From Silvanigrella aquatica (GTDB taxonomy: Bacteria; Bdellovibrionota_B; Oligoflexia; Silvanigrellales; Silvanigrellaceae): DNA of 64,000 nucleotides. The notes under the pieces are model-generated. The model was not told the DNA's origin. It did not search any database and saw nothing but the letters and a program-made list of their open reading frames with translations. Shown piece after piece: positions 36,896 through 47,315 of the stretch. Numbering within the stretch: position 1 is the first letter of the stretch; each line of letters begins with the position of its first letter. The translations under genes were made by a program, and so were the position numbers. The stretch covers positions 1,693,027 through 1,757,026 of the forward strand of contig NZ_CP017834.1 of assembly GCF_001907975.1 (NCBI RefSeq), written 5' to 3'.

Positions 36896-38434
36896 TTAAT
36901 TATTCTTACAATTTTTTTTAAAAAAACTTTTAAATTCATTTTGTGCTGATATTCTTGTTATTTCAAAATCTTTATGATGTAAATATCTAAAAAAACTGTC
37001 GTAATATCTTCCAAAAAAAGCATTACCTGAGTTATTATCATCATACTGATTAAAGTAATATTCCAATTCTTTTATAGATTGTTTTTCTTTATCTGTTAAG
37101 TTAATACTAAAAGGATCACAAGATATTACGCTATAATATCTATCACCATTGAAAATATTATAAATTCTTTTATTAATGTCAGTCATATTATTTAATTTTG
37201 AGGATTGTAAAGTAACATCACTCAATGGTCTTATGGATTGAGTTACTTTTTCTATACTTTCCAAAGTTTTTATTGAGATTTTTTTTCTAAAATATTCATA
37301 ATTATCGTTTTTATTTTCAATTATACCTCTTAAATAAATAGCATTCAGCTTTGTTGCTGTCAAAACCTCTTGAAGAGAATGTCCCGTATCAACTGACAAA
37401 GTAGACCATATTGATAATAAAAATAATCTCATTTCTTCTTCATTTAAGTCAGTACCGAATGCTATTAGTGACCAAATTATGAGGTTTGTAGTGCCAGATA
37501 TTCCACATGCAAAAGGCATTTTAAATTTAGCGACTGTCTGACCATAAGTCGTCCCTAAAGGCTCTAATACACAGGAATCTCTCGACCAGTTTTGCCACGA
37601 AACACTTTTATCTTTAGCTTTTAATTCACTTATATCAAATTTAGAAATACCATAATATAAAGTTTTATTTGATGGTGTTTTACTATCTCGAAATCCTCTA
37701 AATCTTCTTAGTAGAGCATTATAATAGTATTCTCTTTCTTTTTTAAAGAGGGGTAAATTTTTTTCAAGACCAATATTGTCATTTGCTTTTGCATTGAAAA
37801 GAAAATAATCTAATTGGAGTGCAGGATCTGGCAGTGGATTTTTATTATTAAAATTATCTTGGCTTAGGCCAATAGCATATTTATAGGCAATTTGTTTTGT
37901 GGGAAGCGCACTTGTTGCATGTGGAAAATATTGCTGTCTTTGTAAGGATGGAAAAGTAATTTTGGAGTCATTTAAATTTGCCCAACTTTCTACAGAGGCA
38001 TCAAAATCATGTTTACCTAAAATATTTTTCATCGATGTAAAAATTTTTTTAAATATATCTGAAAATTTTTTGCTCAGTTCTTTATTTTGATTTACTTTTA
38101 AGGCTATTAAAGATTCATAAATGCGATTTATACTTTCATCAGTACAAACATTTTTGCAGGATTCATTCCCTGCTGAGATTTCATTAAAAAATAAATGATT
38201 TTCTATTGTTTGAAAAAATTTTTCTTCATTACTAGCCTGAGAAGAATTTTGTTTATTTTCATTTAATATTTTAGACATATTAGAAGAGTAATAACAGGTT
38301 GAGTTTTCAACACTTTTTGTTAAATAAGATGGAATATTAGCATCACAAACTTCATCACTTTTTTGGCATGAGCACATTAAAATTATAAATGAATAAATTT
38401 TAAAAAATTTTATAAAGAATTTCATAATTAGCAC
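36896..38434 (-). CDS. Large hypothetical lipoprotein
   Basis: A 512-residue product with a type II signal peptide and lipobox (LMCSC, near residue 23 of the longest form). The start is GTG at 38434 or ATG at 38425; the latter, MKFFIKFFKIYSFIILMCSC, makes a better signal. The rest is helical with cysteine pairs ('ESCKNVCTDES', 'DSCVLEP', 'FACGISG', 'VISCDPF') and 'CTDESINRIYESLIA'. No family recognised. It sits next to an amino-acid permease gene on the same strand. Confidence 0.65.
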   Translation of the reverse strand: MLIMKFFIKFFKIYSFIILMCSCQKSDEVCDANIPSYLTKSVENSTCYYSSNMSKILNENKQNSSQASNEEKFFQTIENHLFFNEISAGNESCKNVCTDESINRIYESLIALKVNQNKELSKKFSDIFKKIFTSMKNILGKHDFDASVESWANLNDSKITFPSLQRQQYFPHATSALPTKQIAYKYAIGLSQDNFNNKNPLPDPALQLDYFLFNAKANDNIGLEKNLPLFKKEREYYYNALLRRFRGFRDSKTPSNKTLYYGISKFDISELKAKDKSVSWQNWSRDSCVLEPLGTTYGQTVAKFKMPFACGISGTTNLIIWSLIAFGTDLNEEEMRLFLLSIWSTLSVDTGHSLQEVLTATKLNAIYLRGIIENKNDNYEYFRKKISIKTLESIEKVTQSIRPLSDVTLQSSKLNNMTDINKRIYNIFNGDRYYSVISCDPFSINLTDKEKQSIKELEYYFNQYDDNNSGNAFFGRYYDSFFRYLHHKDFEITRISAQNEFKSFFKKNCKNN

Positions 38435-38528
38435 ACACCAAGATTAATTTCTAAATATATTCGGTTACTTTAAAAGATTATAAAGAATTTTACTTAAATA
38501 ATTATTATACAATAATATTAAATGGTTA

Positions 38529-40172
38529 CTATGAATTAATGGCGTAACGCTTTTCTGTTACCTTTTCTTCAGTAATATTCCCATGTCCCGTAAGAATCAG
38601 TTCGATATTTTTCTCTGTAACTTCGCTCGGCAAAATAGACTTTTGCGCAATATACATAATAAATAATGTAAATAGAGCAATCACTCCGAAATCCCAGCCA
38701 AAGGGGATAACATTAAGCCCTCCCTCACTCTCAAAAGAGCTTAAACGAGTAATTCCGCTCATTCCTCCTAAGTAAACAAATATCCAGAGTGCATTTTTCC
38801 ATGTTACAATGTTTTGTTTGAGTTCTTTACAGTAAACAAGCCTTGCAAAATAAATTAAAAATCCAACAGCCACAGCAATAAATAATTTACTCATGATATA
38901 CCAGCCTGACCAAAAGAGCATAAGGTTGCAGATATATAAAGCAAGTAAACAGAAAAGTTGATACTGCGGCAAACGGAAAGGTCTATATAAATTAGGTTGT
39001 TGTTTTCTGAGTGCCACAATGCAAATAGGGACAATAGCGTAACCCGTGATCATGGTTGAAGACAAAAACGCAACCATACCCTGCCAGCCTGGAAAAGGTA
39101 AAAATGCAAGCATGCCAAAGAAAAAGTTTATCCATATGCTTGTAATAGGAATGCCTTTTTTATCAATTTTTTTAATTTGCTGCGGAATATAGCCATTGGC
39201 ACTCAATGCATATAAAACGCGCGCACTTGAAGCAGCATAAACAATACCTGCACCTAAGGGGGAAACCACAGCATCGATATAAAGCAGAGAAGCAACCCAA
39301 GCAAAGCCCAGAGCTAAAGCAAGTCCCGCAAGAGGACCTGCATCGCCCGCAAATGCCAATGCAGACCAGCCATTTTTTAACGACTCTTCAGGAACAGCTA
39401 ATAAAAAGGAAACTTGTAATAAAATATAAAGTAAAGCGCCTAATAGAACAGAGCCAATAATTGCTTTAGGGATATTTTTTTGTGGATCCTTAGTTTCCGC
39501 GGCCATCATAATGCCAATTTGAAATCCATTAAAAGAAAACACAATACCGGCCGTCGCAAGAGCTAATAAAATTCCCTTGCCTCCATAAGGAGCAAACCCT
39601 CCTGCTGACTCCAGAGTTAAATTTGTTGTCCCTTTTGCATTTAAAAAGAAAATGAGAATAGCAATAGCAGGAACGGCAAGTTTCCAAATACTAAAATACT
39701 TGTTTGTATCAGACATGAATTTTACGCCACGGGTATTGATATAAACAAGTAACAACATAAGAAATGTCGCTGTGACAAATCCTTGTGCTGTTAAATGATG
39801 CACATTATTTTCAACACGCGTGAGTGAAGGAAAAAAATTTGTCATATATTGAATAGTTGCTTGCACTTCAATGGGTGTCAAGACCAAAAAAGAAAGCCAA
39901 GAAATCCACCCTAAAAGAAAACCTGATAATTTCCCGTGCGTAAAAAAAGGATAATTGGCAATGCCTCCCGCAATGGGAAATAAAGTCCCAAGCTCAGCAA
40001 AAGTAAGGGCGATAATGATGATGAATACAGTTGCAATTAACCATGAAATAATAGCAGAAGGGCCTGCAACTTGAGCTGCGTACAATGAGCTAAATAGCCA
40101 CCCAGAGCCTACCATGGCCCCAATTGAAGCAAACATCACTCCACCAGCACCTATCTGTCGTTTAAATTGCAT
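38529..40172 (-). CDS. APC-family amino-acid permease
   Basis: A 547-residue polytopic membrane protein with about 12 or more transmembrane helices. The N-terminus 'ASIGAMVGSGWLFSSLYAAQ' is the first-helix signature of the APC superfamily (GxxGxGW type), and 'NGFQIGIMMAAETKDPQKNI' holds the conserved loop-6 to 7 element with the acidic residues. It likely imports or exchanges an amino acid; substrate unknown. The C-terminus after the last helix is a short cytoplasmic tail. Confidence 0.92.
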   Translation of the reverse strand: MQFKRQIGAGGVMFASIGAMVGSGWLFSSLYAAQVAGPSAIISWLIATVFIIIIALTFAELGTLFPIAGGIANYPFFTHGKLSGFLLGWISWLSFLVLTPIEVQATIQYMTNFFPSLTRVENNVHHLTAQGFVTATFLMLLLVYINTRGVKFMSDTNKYFSIWKLAVPAIAILIFFLNAKGTTNLTLESAGGFAPYGGKGILLALATAGIVFSFNGFQIGIMMAAETKDPQKNIPKAIIGSVLLGALLYILLQVSFLLAVPEESLKNGWSALAFAGDAGPLAGLALALGFAWVASLLYIDAVVSPLGAGIVYAASSARVLYALSANGYIPQQIKKIDKKGIPITSIWINFFFGMLAFLPFPGWQGMVAFLSSTMITGYAIVPICIVALRKQQPNLYRPFRLPQYQLFCLLALYICNLMLFWSGWYIMSKLFIAVAVGFLIYFARLVYCKELKQNIVTWKNALWIFVYLGGMSGITRLSSFESEGGLNVIPFGWDFGVIALFTLFIMYIAQKSILPSEVTEKNIELILTGHGNITEEKVTEKRYAINS

Positions 40173-40320
40173 AAAATACCCTCACTACAAAAGATCCTCT
40201 AATGTAAAAGCAACACATGGTTTATATGAAAAAGGATACCTTGTCTAATAAAAGAAGAGCCAGAGTTTGTCTATAACTAGTTGAAATAATAATAACAGTA
40301 CTTTAGCAAAAAAACGGAAT

Positions 40321-40336
40321 TGGTATTCTAATACCA
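40321..40336. promoter_or_regulatory. Palindrome upstream of bfr
   Basis: TGGTATT-CT-AATACCA is a perfect 7-bp inverted repeat with a 2-base centre, 99 bases before the bfr ATG. Operator-like; the binding protein is unknown. Confidence 0.35.
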
Positions 40337-40370
40337 TAGACATTTTAATCCTTGATTGTTAGAGTCCAGG

Positions 40371-40385
40371 CGCATGAGTCATGCG
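40371..40385. promoter_or_regulatory. 7-1-7 palindrome in the bfr leader
   Basis: CGCATGA-G-TCATGCG is a perfect inverted repeat with odd centre, 49 bases before the bfr ATG and GC-rich against an AT-rich background. The 7-1-7 geometry recalls Fur-family sites but the sequence is not a Fur consensus. It could be an operator or a small hairpin in the 5' leader. Confidence 0.4.
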
Positions 40386-40434
40386 AAATCGTTAGAATTG
40401 TTGTTTTTTTAATATTTAAAAAAAGGAATTAGCT

Positions 40435-40914
40435 ATGAAGGGTGATGCCCAAGTAATTAAAGCTTTAAATGAAGTCTTAACTGGTGAATTAACAGCAATT
40501 AATCAGTATTTTTTGCATGCAAGAATGTGTAAAAATTGGGGATATAATAGAATTGCTGATTATACATATAAAGAGTCAATTGAGGAAATGAAACATGCTC
40601 AAACTCTTCTTGATCGTGTCTTATTTTTAGAAGGTATACCGAATTTACAAAAACTCGACAAACTCAATATTGGCGAGACTGTTAAAGAACAATTTGAGTC
40701 TGATTTAGCACTTGAATATATTGCCGTCGAACGTCTAAAGAAAGGAATTGATATCTGTATATCCGCAAGAGATCACACAAGTCGCGAGATTCTTGAAGAC
40801 ATTTTAGAAGATGAAGAAGAGCATATTGACTGGCTTGAAGCACAATTGGGACTTATTAAGGACATTGGTTACGAGAACTACTTGTCACAGCAGCTGCATG
40901 AGAAGTGCTCATAG
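40435..40914 (+). CDS. bfr: Bacterioferritin
   Basis: Bacterioferritin is a 24-subunit iron-storage shell with heme at the dimer interface. The 159-residue length is canonical, and all key residues are at their usual positions: Glu18, Glu51, His54, Glu94, Glu127 and His130 of the ferroxidase site, and heme ligand Met52 ('SIEEMKHAQ'). Two palindromes lie upstream. The 3' end overlaps the 3' end of the convergent bfd gene by 59 bases, so the mRNAs can pair. Confidence 0.97.
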   Translation: MKGDAQVIKALNEVLTGELTAINQYFLHARMCKNWGYNRIADYTYKESIEEMKHAQTLLDRVLFLEGIPNLQKLDKLNIGETVKEQFESDLALEYIAVERLKKGIDICISARDHTSREILEDILEDEEEHIDWLEAQLGLIKDIGYENYLSQQLHEKCS

Positions 40915-41092
40915 CTAAATCACAGACTTTATTTGCTTCTTTTTCAACCATTTGAGTAAGGGCTTCGAGGCAACAACCGCAGCCCTTACCCGCATTACAT
41001 TCATTTTGAACGCCTTCCGTTGTAACTATACCTCCTTGCACAATTTTTTGAATTTCATGGCATGAAATGCCATAGCATAAACACATGAGCAT
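40856..41092 (-). CDS. bfd: Bacterioferritin-associated ferredoxin (Bfd-like)
   Basis: Bfd reduces bacterioferritin to release iron. From the ATG at 41092 (AGAGGA upstream at good spacing; the frame also has ATG 41101) the protein starts MLMCLCYGISCHEIQ and has the [2Fe-2S] ligands Cys-x-Cys near the N-terminus and 'GKGCGCCLEAL' later, the BFD-like pattern. Its C-terminal 20 residues (Ser/Ala/Thr-rich) come from the region overlapping bfr antisense and extend beyond the usual Bfd length. A Fur-type box lies upstream. Confidence 0.88.
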   Translation of the reverse strand: MLMCLCYGISCHEIQKIVQGGIVTTEGVQNECNAGKGCGCCLEALTQMVEKEANKVCDLAMSTSHAAAVTSSSRNQCP

Positions 41093-41182
41093 AGAATCCA
41101 TTCCTCTCTAATCCAACGGAACACCTTTTAAGGCATCGGCAGTTAACATAAATGAAATGAGAACAATTCTCAAGAGTTTGTG

Positions 41183-41197
41183 ATAATAATTCTCATT
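41183..41197. promoter_or_regulatory. Fur-type iron box
   Basis: TGATAATAATTCTCA matches the 7-1-7 Fur consensus (TGATAAT-n-ATTATCA) with one mismatch of 14. A second symmetric element, GAGAA-CAA-TTCTC, lies at 41161-41173. Both are in the divergent region between bfd and the HemY-like gene, so Fur probably controls one or both. Confidence 0.75.
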
Positions 41198-41334
41198 ATT
41201 GTACTTCACACCAATATTGTCAATAACCTGCAACTTTTCTTGCGTTCTTTTAGAACAGAGAGTTAATTAAAAAAGTGAGTGGCAATATTTTGATTGTCCC
41301 TCCCCTACGTGATGTTTTTAAAGGCAATAAACTC

Positions 41335-42798
41335 ATGAAATCAAAAGAGAAATTAATAAATATAGCAATTATTGGCACAGGAGTTTCAGGACTTAAATGT
41401 GCTTATCTTATTGCAAAAAATACGAGTCATAAAATCAATCGCATTGTTTTATTTGATAAAAATAATCGTATGGGAGGTGTTTTGCAACAAACGTATGAAA
41501 AAGGATATTTACTTGAACATGGGGCACAAGGAGTTCTTCTATCTCGAACTCCTTTTTATAATTGCTTGAATGAATTAAATATTCAAGACTCGGTCATTAT
41601 TCCCAATCAAAAAGAACAAACGCGCTACCTTCTCACTGAAAAAGCATGTGTTCCTTTAAAGCCAAAATTTATTTTTAAAAAAGGTAATGGTTTATTATGT
41701 ATAAAAGATATTTTTAGAATTTTATCCGAATTTTTTATAAAGAAACCAAAAAATAATCATATTAACGAAACAATGTATTCTTTTTTTGAGCGTCATTTTG
41801 GAAAAAAATTTGCAGATATTTTTCTTGTTTCCCTATCTTTCGGAATTTGGGGCGGAGGATCAAAAAAACTTTTAATCCGCTATACTTTTCCACAATTATT
41901 AAAAATTGAATACGGTTATGGTAGTCTTATGAAATATGTTCTTTTTACTGCCATAAGAAAAATATTCAACAAAAAAGCGAATTTTAAAACACCAAAAGGA
42001 TTGGCCAGTTTTGAAAAAGGCATGTCTTATTTGACAGAATCACTTTTTAATAAATTACAAGCTGAGTGTAAAAAAAATAATATTGAATTAATCATAAAAA
42101 TGAAAACTCAAATTTGCAATCTTGGCAAAGGAAATGGTTCACTCTATTTAGAGTATGAAACTTTTTCTGATCAAGAGAAAATAAAAGAAAATTATGATTC
42201 CATTATATATTCAGGACAACTCTGGCGAGATGATAAATTAAAAATTGAAATAAATTCTGAAGAAGGTCAAAAATCATTAGAAAACCTTCGCAATATGGAA
42301 TCGCATAGCATAGCGGTAATTGGTCTCGGAGGAAAATATTTAAATTCACAGAATAATAGTTTTAAAGGATTTGGAGCCTTAGCAGGCTCATGGTCAAAAG
42401 ATATTCTGGGGGTTATTTTTATTCACTCAACCTACCCAAGTCATGTTCCTAAAGATTCATTTTTATTCCGTGTTATGCTAGGTGGAGATAGAGATCCAGG
42501 TATAAATAATAAAAGAAACGACGAATTAATTGATCTTGCAAAAAAAAGACTTTTTGAAAAAGGGATTATCACAGATAATATGTTATTTGAGTTTGAACAT
42601 GTCGTAAAATGGAATAATTATATCCCCCTAGCTACCGAGAATCAAGATATTATAATTGAATCTATATGGCGTATTGAAGCTCTTCTTCCTGGACTCTTTT
42701 TCGCAGGAAATTATTTAAAAGGTGTATCGATATCTGATTGCCTTGAACAAGCAGAACTTACGTCAAAAAAATTATTAAATTATTTTAAAAATATCTAA
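41335..42798 (+). CDS. HemY/HemG-type protoporphyrinogen (or coproporphyrinogen) oxidase-like flavoprotein
   Basis: From ATG 41335, 487 residues; a GTG at 41275 would add 20 residues lacking family character, and AAAGG lies 10 bases before the ATG. The N-terminus holds the FAD loop 'IAIIGTGVSGLKCAYLIA' and 'RMGGVLQQTYEKGYLLEHGA', typical of HemY-family oxidases. 'PGLFFAGNYLKGVSISDCLE' is the C-terminal FAD-binding motif. It may oxidise porphyrinogens in heme synthesis. Its position next to bfd and a Fur box suggests iron-dependent control. 'HemY-like' is used because substrate cannot be settled from sequence. Confidence 0.85.
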   Translation: MKSKEKLINIAIIGTGVSGLKCAYLIAKNTSHKINRIVLFDKNNRMGGVLQQTYEKGYLLEHGAQGVLLSRTPFYNCLNELNIQDSVIIPNQKEQTRYLLTEKACVPLKPKFIFKKGNGLLCIKDIFRILSEFFIKKPKNNHINETMYSFFERHFGKKFADIFLVSLSFGIWGGGSKKLLIRYTFPQLLKIEYGYGSLMKYVLFTAIRKIFNKKANFKTPKGLASFEKGMSYLTESLFNKLQAECKKNNIELIIKMKTQICNLGKGNGSLYLEYETFSDQEKIKENYDSIIYSGQLWRDDKLKIEINSEEGQKSLENLRNMESHSIAVIGLGGKYLNSQNNSFKGFGALAGSWSKDILGVIFIHSTYPSHVPKDSFLFRVMLGGDRDPGINNKRNDELIDLAKKRLFEKGIITDNMLFEFEHVVKWNNYIPLATENQDIIIESIWRIEALLPGLFFAGNYLKGVSISDCLEQAELTSKKLLNYFKNI

Positions 42799-42923
42799 AT
42801 CAATTTTAAAATTAAATTGAAATAACTTAAAATCCATTGTTACTGTGATATCATGAAATCGAGTTGTAAAAGGCTCTTGTTATGAATTTACTTATCGCTG
42901 TTGATTTATTAAAATTTTTGTAA

Positions 42924-45140
<2,217 letters not shown>

Positions 45141-45171
45141 TTCAAAAATATTTAAAAAAATTAAAAATAAA

Positions 45172-45205
45172 TAAGAGATCGTTCTCATAGAGAAATGATC
45201 TCTTA
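45172..45205. terminator. Terminator between katG and the convergent LPMO C-half gene
   Basis: TAAGAGATC (45172-45180) pairs with GATCTCTTA (45197-45205), and inside it TTCTC pairs with GAGAA. The plus strand continues CTATTTAATTTTATTTT. It can serve katG and, in the other direction, the minus-strand gene at 45216. Confidence 0.75.
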
Positions 45206-45215
45206 CTATTTAATT

Positions 45216-46613
45216 TTATTTTAAATTCACATCAATACATGCGTAAAATGCTTCTGGGCTATCAGAACGTTGCCAAATATTATAAATTACTTTTTTTCCC
45301 GGCTTTCCTTTAGGATAAGGACATGACATTTTATAGCGCTTATTTTCTAACTTAACAGAGTTTATAACGCAGAAGGGTTTATCTTCAAGATCAGACCATT
45401 TCAGAGGCAAGCTTGGATTATAGGAATCCTTAGTGATATAAAATTCAAAATATTTTGTCGCATGAGGAGCCGCGGCTAAATAAGTAAAATCGAGTTTTCC
45501 TTCAGCATTGGGAGAAATATCTGTGGCAACCCAATCGGTACGTGGTAAATCGAGACCGCTATATTTTTTGCGACCTGCACTGCACAACTGGCTATCAGGA
45601 ATAACGCCTTCATGCTTTACTTTAGTTACTTTTAAATTCATATTTGTTACTTTATTTTCTTTAACTTCAAGTTCATTTAATTCAGGTACAGCTGCATAAA
45701 CATAACCATTATCCACAATAGACATTAAAAATATATTTGAATATTTTCCAACTGGAATTTGTATGAAATCTTGCGTTCCACTACTTACCATTTTAGTTAA
45801 ACCTTTGCCCAAATTTAAAATCAGGCTTTTGCCATGAGGTAATTGTTCTCCAGTCACATTGACATTTAAGGATCCAAATAAGGCTACTTCTTTTTTAATT
45901 TTAATATTTATTTGAGTTGTGCTTTTTTCAGAAATAAATATACTTTTCTCTTCTACTTCTGCAATATAAGTAACACCTTGTTCGATAAAGGAATCAACAG
46001 AAATTTGATTGTAATTCTTAATGGGAAGATTAGAAATTTCTTGGTTATGAAATACTTTATAAGATAAATTATTTAATTTCAAAGTTAAACTTATATTTTC
46101 AGGCAAAAAATCGCCATTAATATTGATTTTTAAACGTCCCACTGCACTTTTATTGATTTGATTTTTTTGAGGTACTTTACTATTTTGATTTGGAATTATA
46201 TTTTTATAATTTTCAACTTTATCTTTACTTTCAATATTTTGAATTTTTTGCCAAGGATTTCCATTTAAAGGAGAATTTCCTCTCGTCCACCATTTGGCAC
46301 GATAATTTTCCGAATTAAATGTAACAATATTATTTGCCACATAAGTGCAGTTTGAGTCCCACTCAAGTAGTTCATTTTCCTTTAAAATTGGTTTCCAAGC
46401 ATCGCCCGTATCACATTTACTAGGAGGATTACCACGAGTCCACCATTTGGCTTCATATATTTTGTCTTGATAAACAACTTTTTGTCCCGAAGTATATGTC
46501 GTATTTTCATTCCATGACAGGATATTTTCCTGAGCGCTTACATTTTTAATACTTAAAAAAATTAATGATAATGAGTTTAAAAAAATAACAATTTTATTCA
46601 CATAAGGTTTCAT
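45216..46613 (-). CDS. Exported chitin-binding protein carrying the C-terminal part of an AA10 LPMO
   Basis: A 465-residue protein with its own signal peptide (cleavage near Ala27) and ribosome-binding site (AAAGG eight bases before ATG). Two CBM5/12-type chitin-binding modules follow (about 31-75 and 82-122, each with 'AKWWTRGN'), then two tandem beta-sandwich-like repeats (about 158-240 and 246-330; 'GRLKININGDFLP'/'GSLNVNVTGEQLP'). Residues about 335-465 match the later two-thirds of an AA10 lytic polysaccharide monooxygenase: 'IPDSQLCSAGRKKYSGLDLP', 'APHATKYFEFYITKD' with His384 as second copper-brace ligand, 'PFCVINSVKLENKRYKMSCP', and 'DSPEAFYACIDVNL' with axial Phe456. The first brace His is not here; it is in the gene just upstream. 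Confidence 0.85.
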   Translation of the reverse strand: MKPYVNKIVIFLNSLSLIFLSIKNVSAQENILSWNENTTYTSGQKVVYQDKIYEAKWWTRGNPPSKCDTGDAWKPILKENELLEWDSNCTYVANNIVTFNSENYRAKWWTRGNSPLNGNPWQKIQNIESKDKVENYKNIIPNQNSKVPQKNQINKSAVGRLKININGDFLPENISLTLKLNNLSYKVFHNQEISNLPIKNYNQISVDSFIEQGVTYIAEVEEKSIFISEKSTTQINIKIKKEVALFGSLNVNVTGEQLPHGKSLILNLGKGLTKMVSSGTQDFIQIPVGKYSNIFLMSIVDNGYVYAAVPELNELEVKENKVTNMNLKVTKVKHEGVIPDSQLCSAGRKKYSGLDLPRTDWVATDISPNAEGKLDFTYLAAAPHATKYFEFYITKDSYNPSLPLKWSDLEDKPFCVINSVKLENKRYKMSCPYPKGKPGKKVIYNIWQRSDSPEAFYACIDVNLK

Positions 46614-46645
46614 TCTTTTAGCCTTTTTAAAAATTAATTTCAGAT

Positions 46646-47014
46646 TTATTTATAATTATTTCTTAATTCATTTGAACTTATATTTTTTTGAGAGTGAAAA
46701 CTATGATTATGATGTTTATGATGATCATTTGTTTCATAAAATGCATTACTATAATTAGAATAAGATTTGTGATTACCATTGGCATGAGACTGATTGACTT
46801 CATTCCAATCATAAAGAGCTTGTGTTCCATTTTCTTTTACCACAGCTTTACAAGCATCTGATTGGGGATTTTCAGGTCCTTCATGATAGCATTGATAAAC
46901 CCGGCTCCTAGGTACTTCCATGCTTCCATGAGCGAAAGCAACTCCATTTGCCAAACTAAAAAAAAGCAATGAGTAATTCATTACTTTATGAAAAATTATT
47001 TTATTAAATATCAT
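46646..47014 (-). CDS. Exported N-terminal part of an AA10 LPMO with His-rich tail
   Basis: A 122-residue protein with a signal peptide cleaved at about Ala28, giving a mature N-terminus 'HGSMEVPRSRVYQCYHEGPE'. His29 would be the mandatory first residue of the AA10 copper brace. 'DACKAVVKENGTQALYDWNE' follows and 'VNQSHANGNH' (to about residue 82) is exactly where the match to AA10 stops. The remaining 40 residues are Asn/Ser-rich with six His in 11 residues ('DHHKHHNHSFH'). The ATG at 47014 has a good GAGGT site. It is upstream of the gene carrying the missing LPMO part, 32 bases away on the same strand. Confidence 0.82.
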   Translation of the reverse strand: MIFNKIIFHKVMNYSLLFFSLANGVAFAHGSMEVPRSRVYQCYHEGPENPQSDACKAVVKENGTQALYDWNEVNQSHANGNHKSYSNYSNAFYETNDHHKHHNHSFHSQKNISSNELRNNYK

Positions 47015-47315
47015 GATTACCTCAGATGAAAAAATATTTTAAATTGAATGAGAATATGAAAAATTTCTCAAAGAAAATTTAGGGAACAATTTTAATTTGA
47101 GCAAATGATTTTTACTATGATGAACTTATCTTAATAAAAATTTAATTATAACTTAATGAACGAAATTTTTAAGATTAATATTCCTATAAATTTAAGTAAT
47201 AATTTAATAAAAAATAATATTAAATTATTACTTCATATAATTGAAAATTTTTTATTTCTGGTATATTATTCCGCTGTCAATGAATATTTTAGAATTTTTT
47301 TAAGGTTTTTTATTT
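47015..47315. other. AT-rich divergent spacer
   Basis: 301 bases between the LPMO genes and eutB. No reading frame, RNA or strong hairpin is visible; it must contain both promoters. I see no cobalamin riboswitch-like structure or B12-box by eye upstream of eutB. Confidence 0.4.

Noticed and set aside
41275..41334. GTG 41275 as start of the HemY-like gene
   Set aside because: The added 20 residues have no match to the FAD-binding N-terminus; the ATG at 41335 gives a normal family start, though GTG cannot be excluded.
45216..47014. The LPMO halves as one gene broken by a sequencing error or single frameshift
   Set aside because: Between the two matching parts lie a complete signal peptide, two chitin-binding modules and two beta repeats (about 330 codons), plus a separate ribosome-binding site and start. 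No single-base error can produce this.
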